Source of the DNA: Deltaproteobacteria bacterium
GTDB taxonomy: Bacteria; Desulfobacterota; SM23-61
DNA: 5,011 nt
Direction of reading: 5' to 3'
NCBI GenBank assembly: GCA_026388915.1
Contig: JAPLIW010000050.1
Span: 1 to 5,011 of the forward strand
Numbering within the stretch: the first letter of the stretch is position 1; each line of letters starts with the position of its first letter. The notes beneath the pieces are model-generated. The model saw only the letters and a program-made list of their open reading frames with translations, was not told where the DNA came from and did not search any database. Position numbers and translations under genes: made by a program. This document shows, piece by piece, positions 4,868 to 5,011 of this stretch.

Positions 4868-5011
4868 ATGAATACGCATATCATTCTGGGAATTTTGGCG
4901 GGTCTCCTGGTTTTCTTCCTGTCGGGAGCGGCCTGGGCCCAGCACGGCCACAGCCATGGAGCGCCGGCGGCGAGCAAAGGAACAGAAGCCAAAGATAGCA
5001 CTCCGGCAAGG
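4868..5011 (+). CDS. Secreted histidine-rich protein of unknown family, N-terminal fragment
   Basis: Only the first 48 codons are in the window; the frame is open to the right edge. The ATG at 4868 has AGGAG 6 nt upstream. Residues 1-24 are a typical Sec signal peptide: MNTHIILG, a hydrophobic core ILAGLLVFFLSG, and AWA before the predicted signal peptidase I site after Ala24. The mature protein would begin QHGHSHGAPAASKG, with His at alternate positions 2, 4 and 6, followed by a low-complexity Ala/Lys/Ser/Pro linker. The H-x-H-x-H run suggests a metal-binding tail on a periplasmic protein, for instance in copper, nickel or zinc handling, but the domain that would name it lies outside the window. 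There is no lipobox cysteine, so it is not a lipoprotein. The gene follows the cysteine-rich HTH gene on the same strand. Confidence 0.8.
   Translation, partial: MNTHIILGILAGLLVFFLSGAAWAQHGHSHGAPAASKGTEAKDSTPAR

Overview
The window looks like a chromosomal segment of an anaerobic or environmental Gram-negative bacterium, most likely in or near the Desulfobacterota (former Deltaproteobacteria). This is inference. It rests on fairly GC-rich coding regions, strong purine-rich ribosome binding sites, exported proteins with Sec signal peptides including an HtrA/Deg-type periplasmic protease, and a small regulator whose cysteine pattern resembles the two-CW domain I associate with that group. There are no tRNAs, rRNAs, CRISPR arrays, transposase genes or phage genes.

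Layout, left to right. (1) A leftward pair: a DSD1/D-threonine-aldolase-like PLP enzyme (652-1782) followed by the N-terminal two thirds or so of an Ldh_2-type malate/lactate-like dehydrogenase (1-578, running off the left edge). They are 73 bp apart and probably co-transcribed from a good sigma-70-like promoter at 1828-1856. (2) A divergent intergenic region (1783-2072) carrying a 77-bp palindromic repeat element with imperfect 18-bp terminal inverted repeats and two internal hairpins. (3) A rightward short-chain dehydrogenase/reductase (2073-2825). (4) A convergent intergenic region (2826-2980) filled with degenerate 7-bp tandem repeats arranged as an inverted pair. (5) A leftward secreted serine protease with one PDZ domain (2981-4063). 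(6) A divergent intergenic region (4064-4286) with a promoter whose spacer is occupied by a perfect 15-bp palindrome. (7) A rightward 126-aa XRE-type HTH protein with a nine-cysteine sequence (4287-4667, TTG start). (8) About 200 bp of apparently non-coding leader, then the first 48 codons of a secreted histidine-rich protein (4868-5011, running off the right edge).

The left genes form a plausible small-molecule catabolic unit: a PLP enzyme acting on a D-configured beta-hydroxy amino acid, an NAD(P)-linked 2-hydroxyacid/2-oxoacid oxidoreductase and, facing away, an SDR. The right half is about the envelope and sensing: a periplasmic protease, a cysteine-rich DNA-binding protein that probably represses itself, and an exported His-rich protein. 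Nothing here is clearly a defence system or mobile operon. The most unusual material is non-coding: the heptamer arrays placed directly after stop codons, the palindromic element, and the operator inside the HTH gene's promoter.
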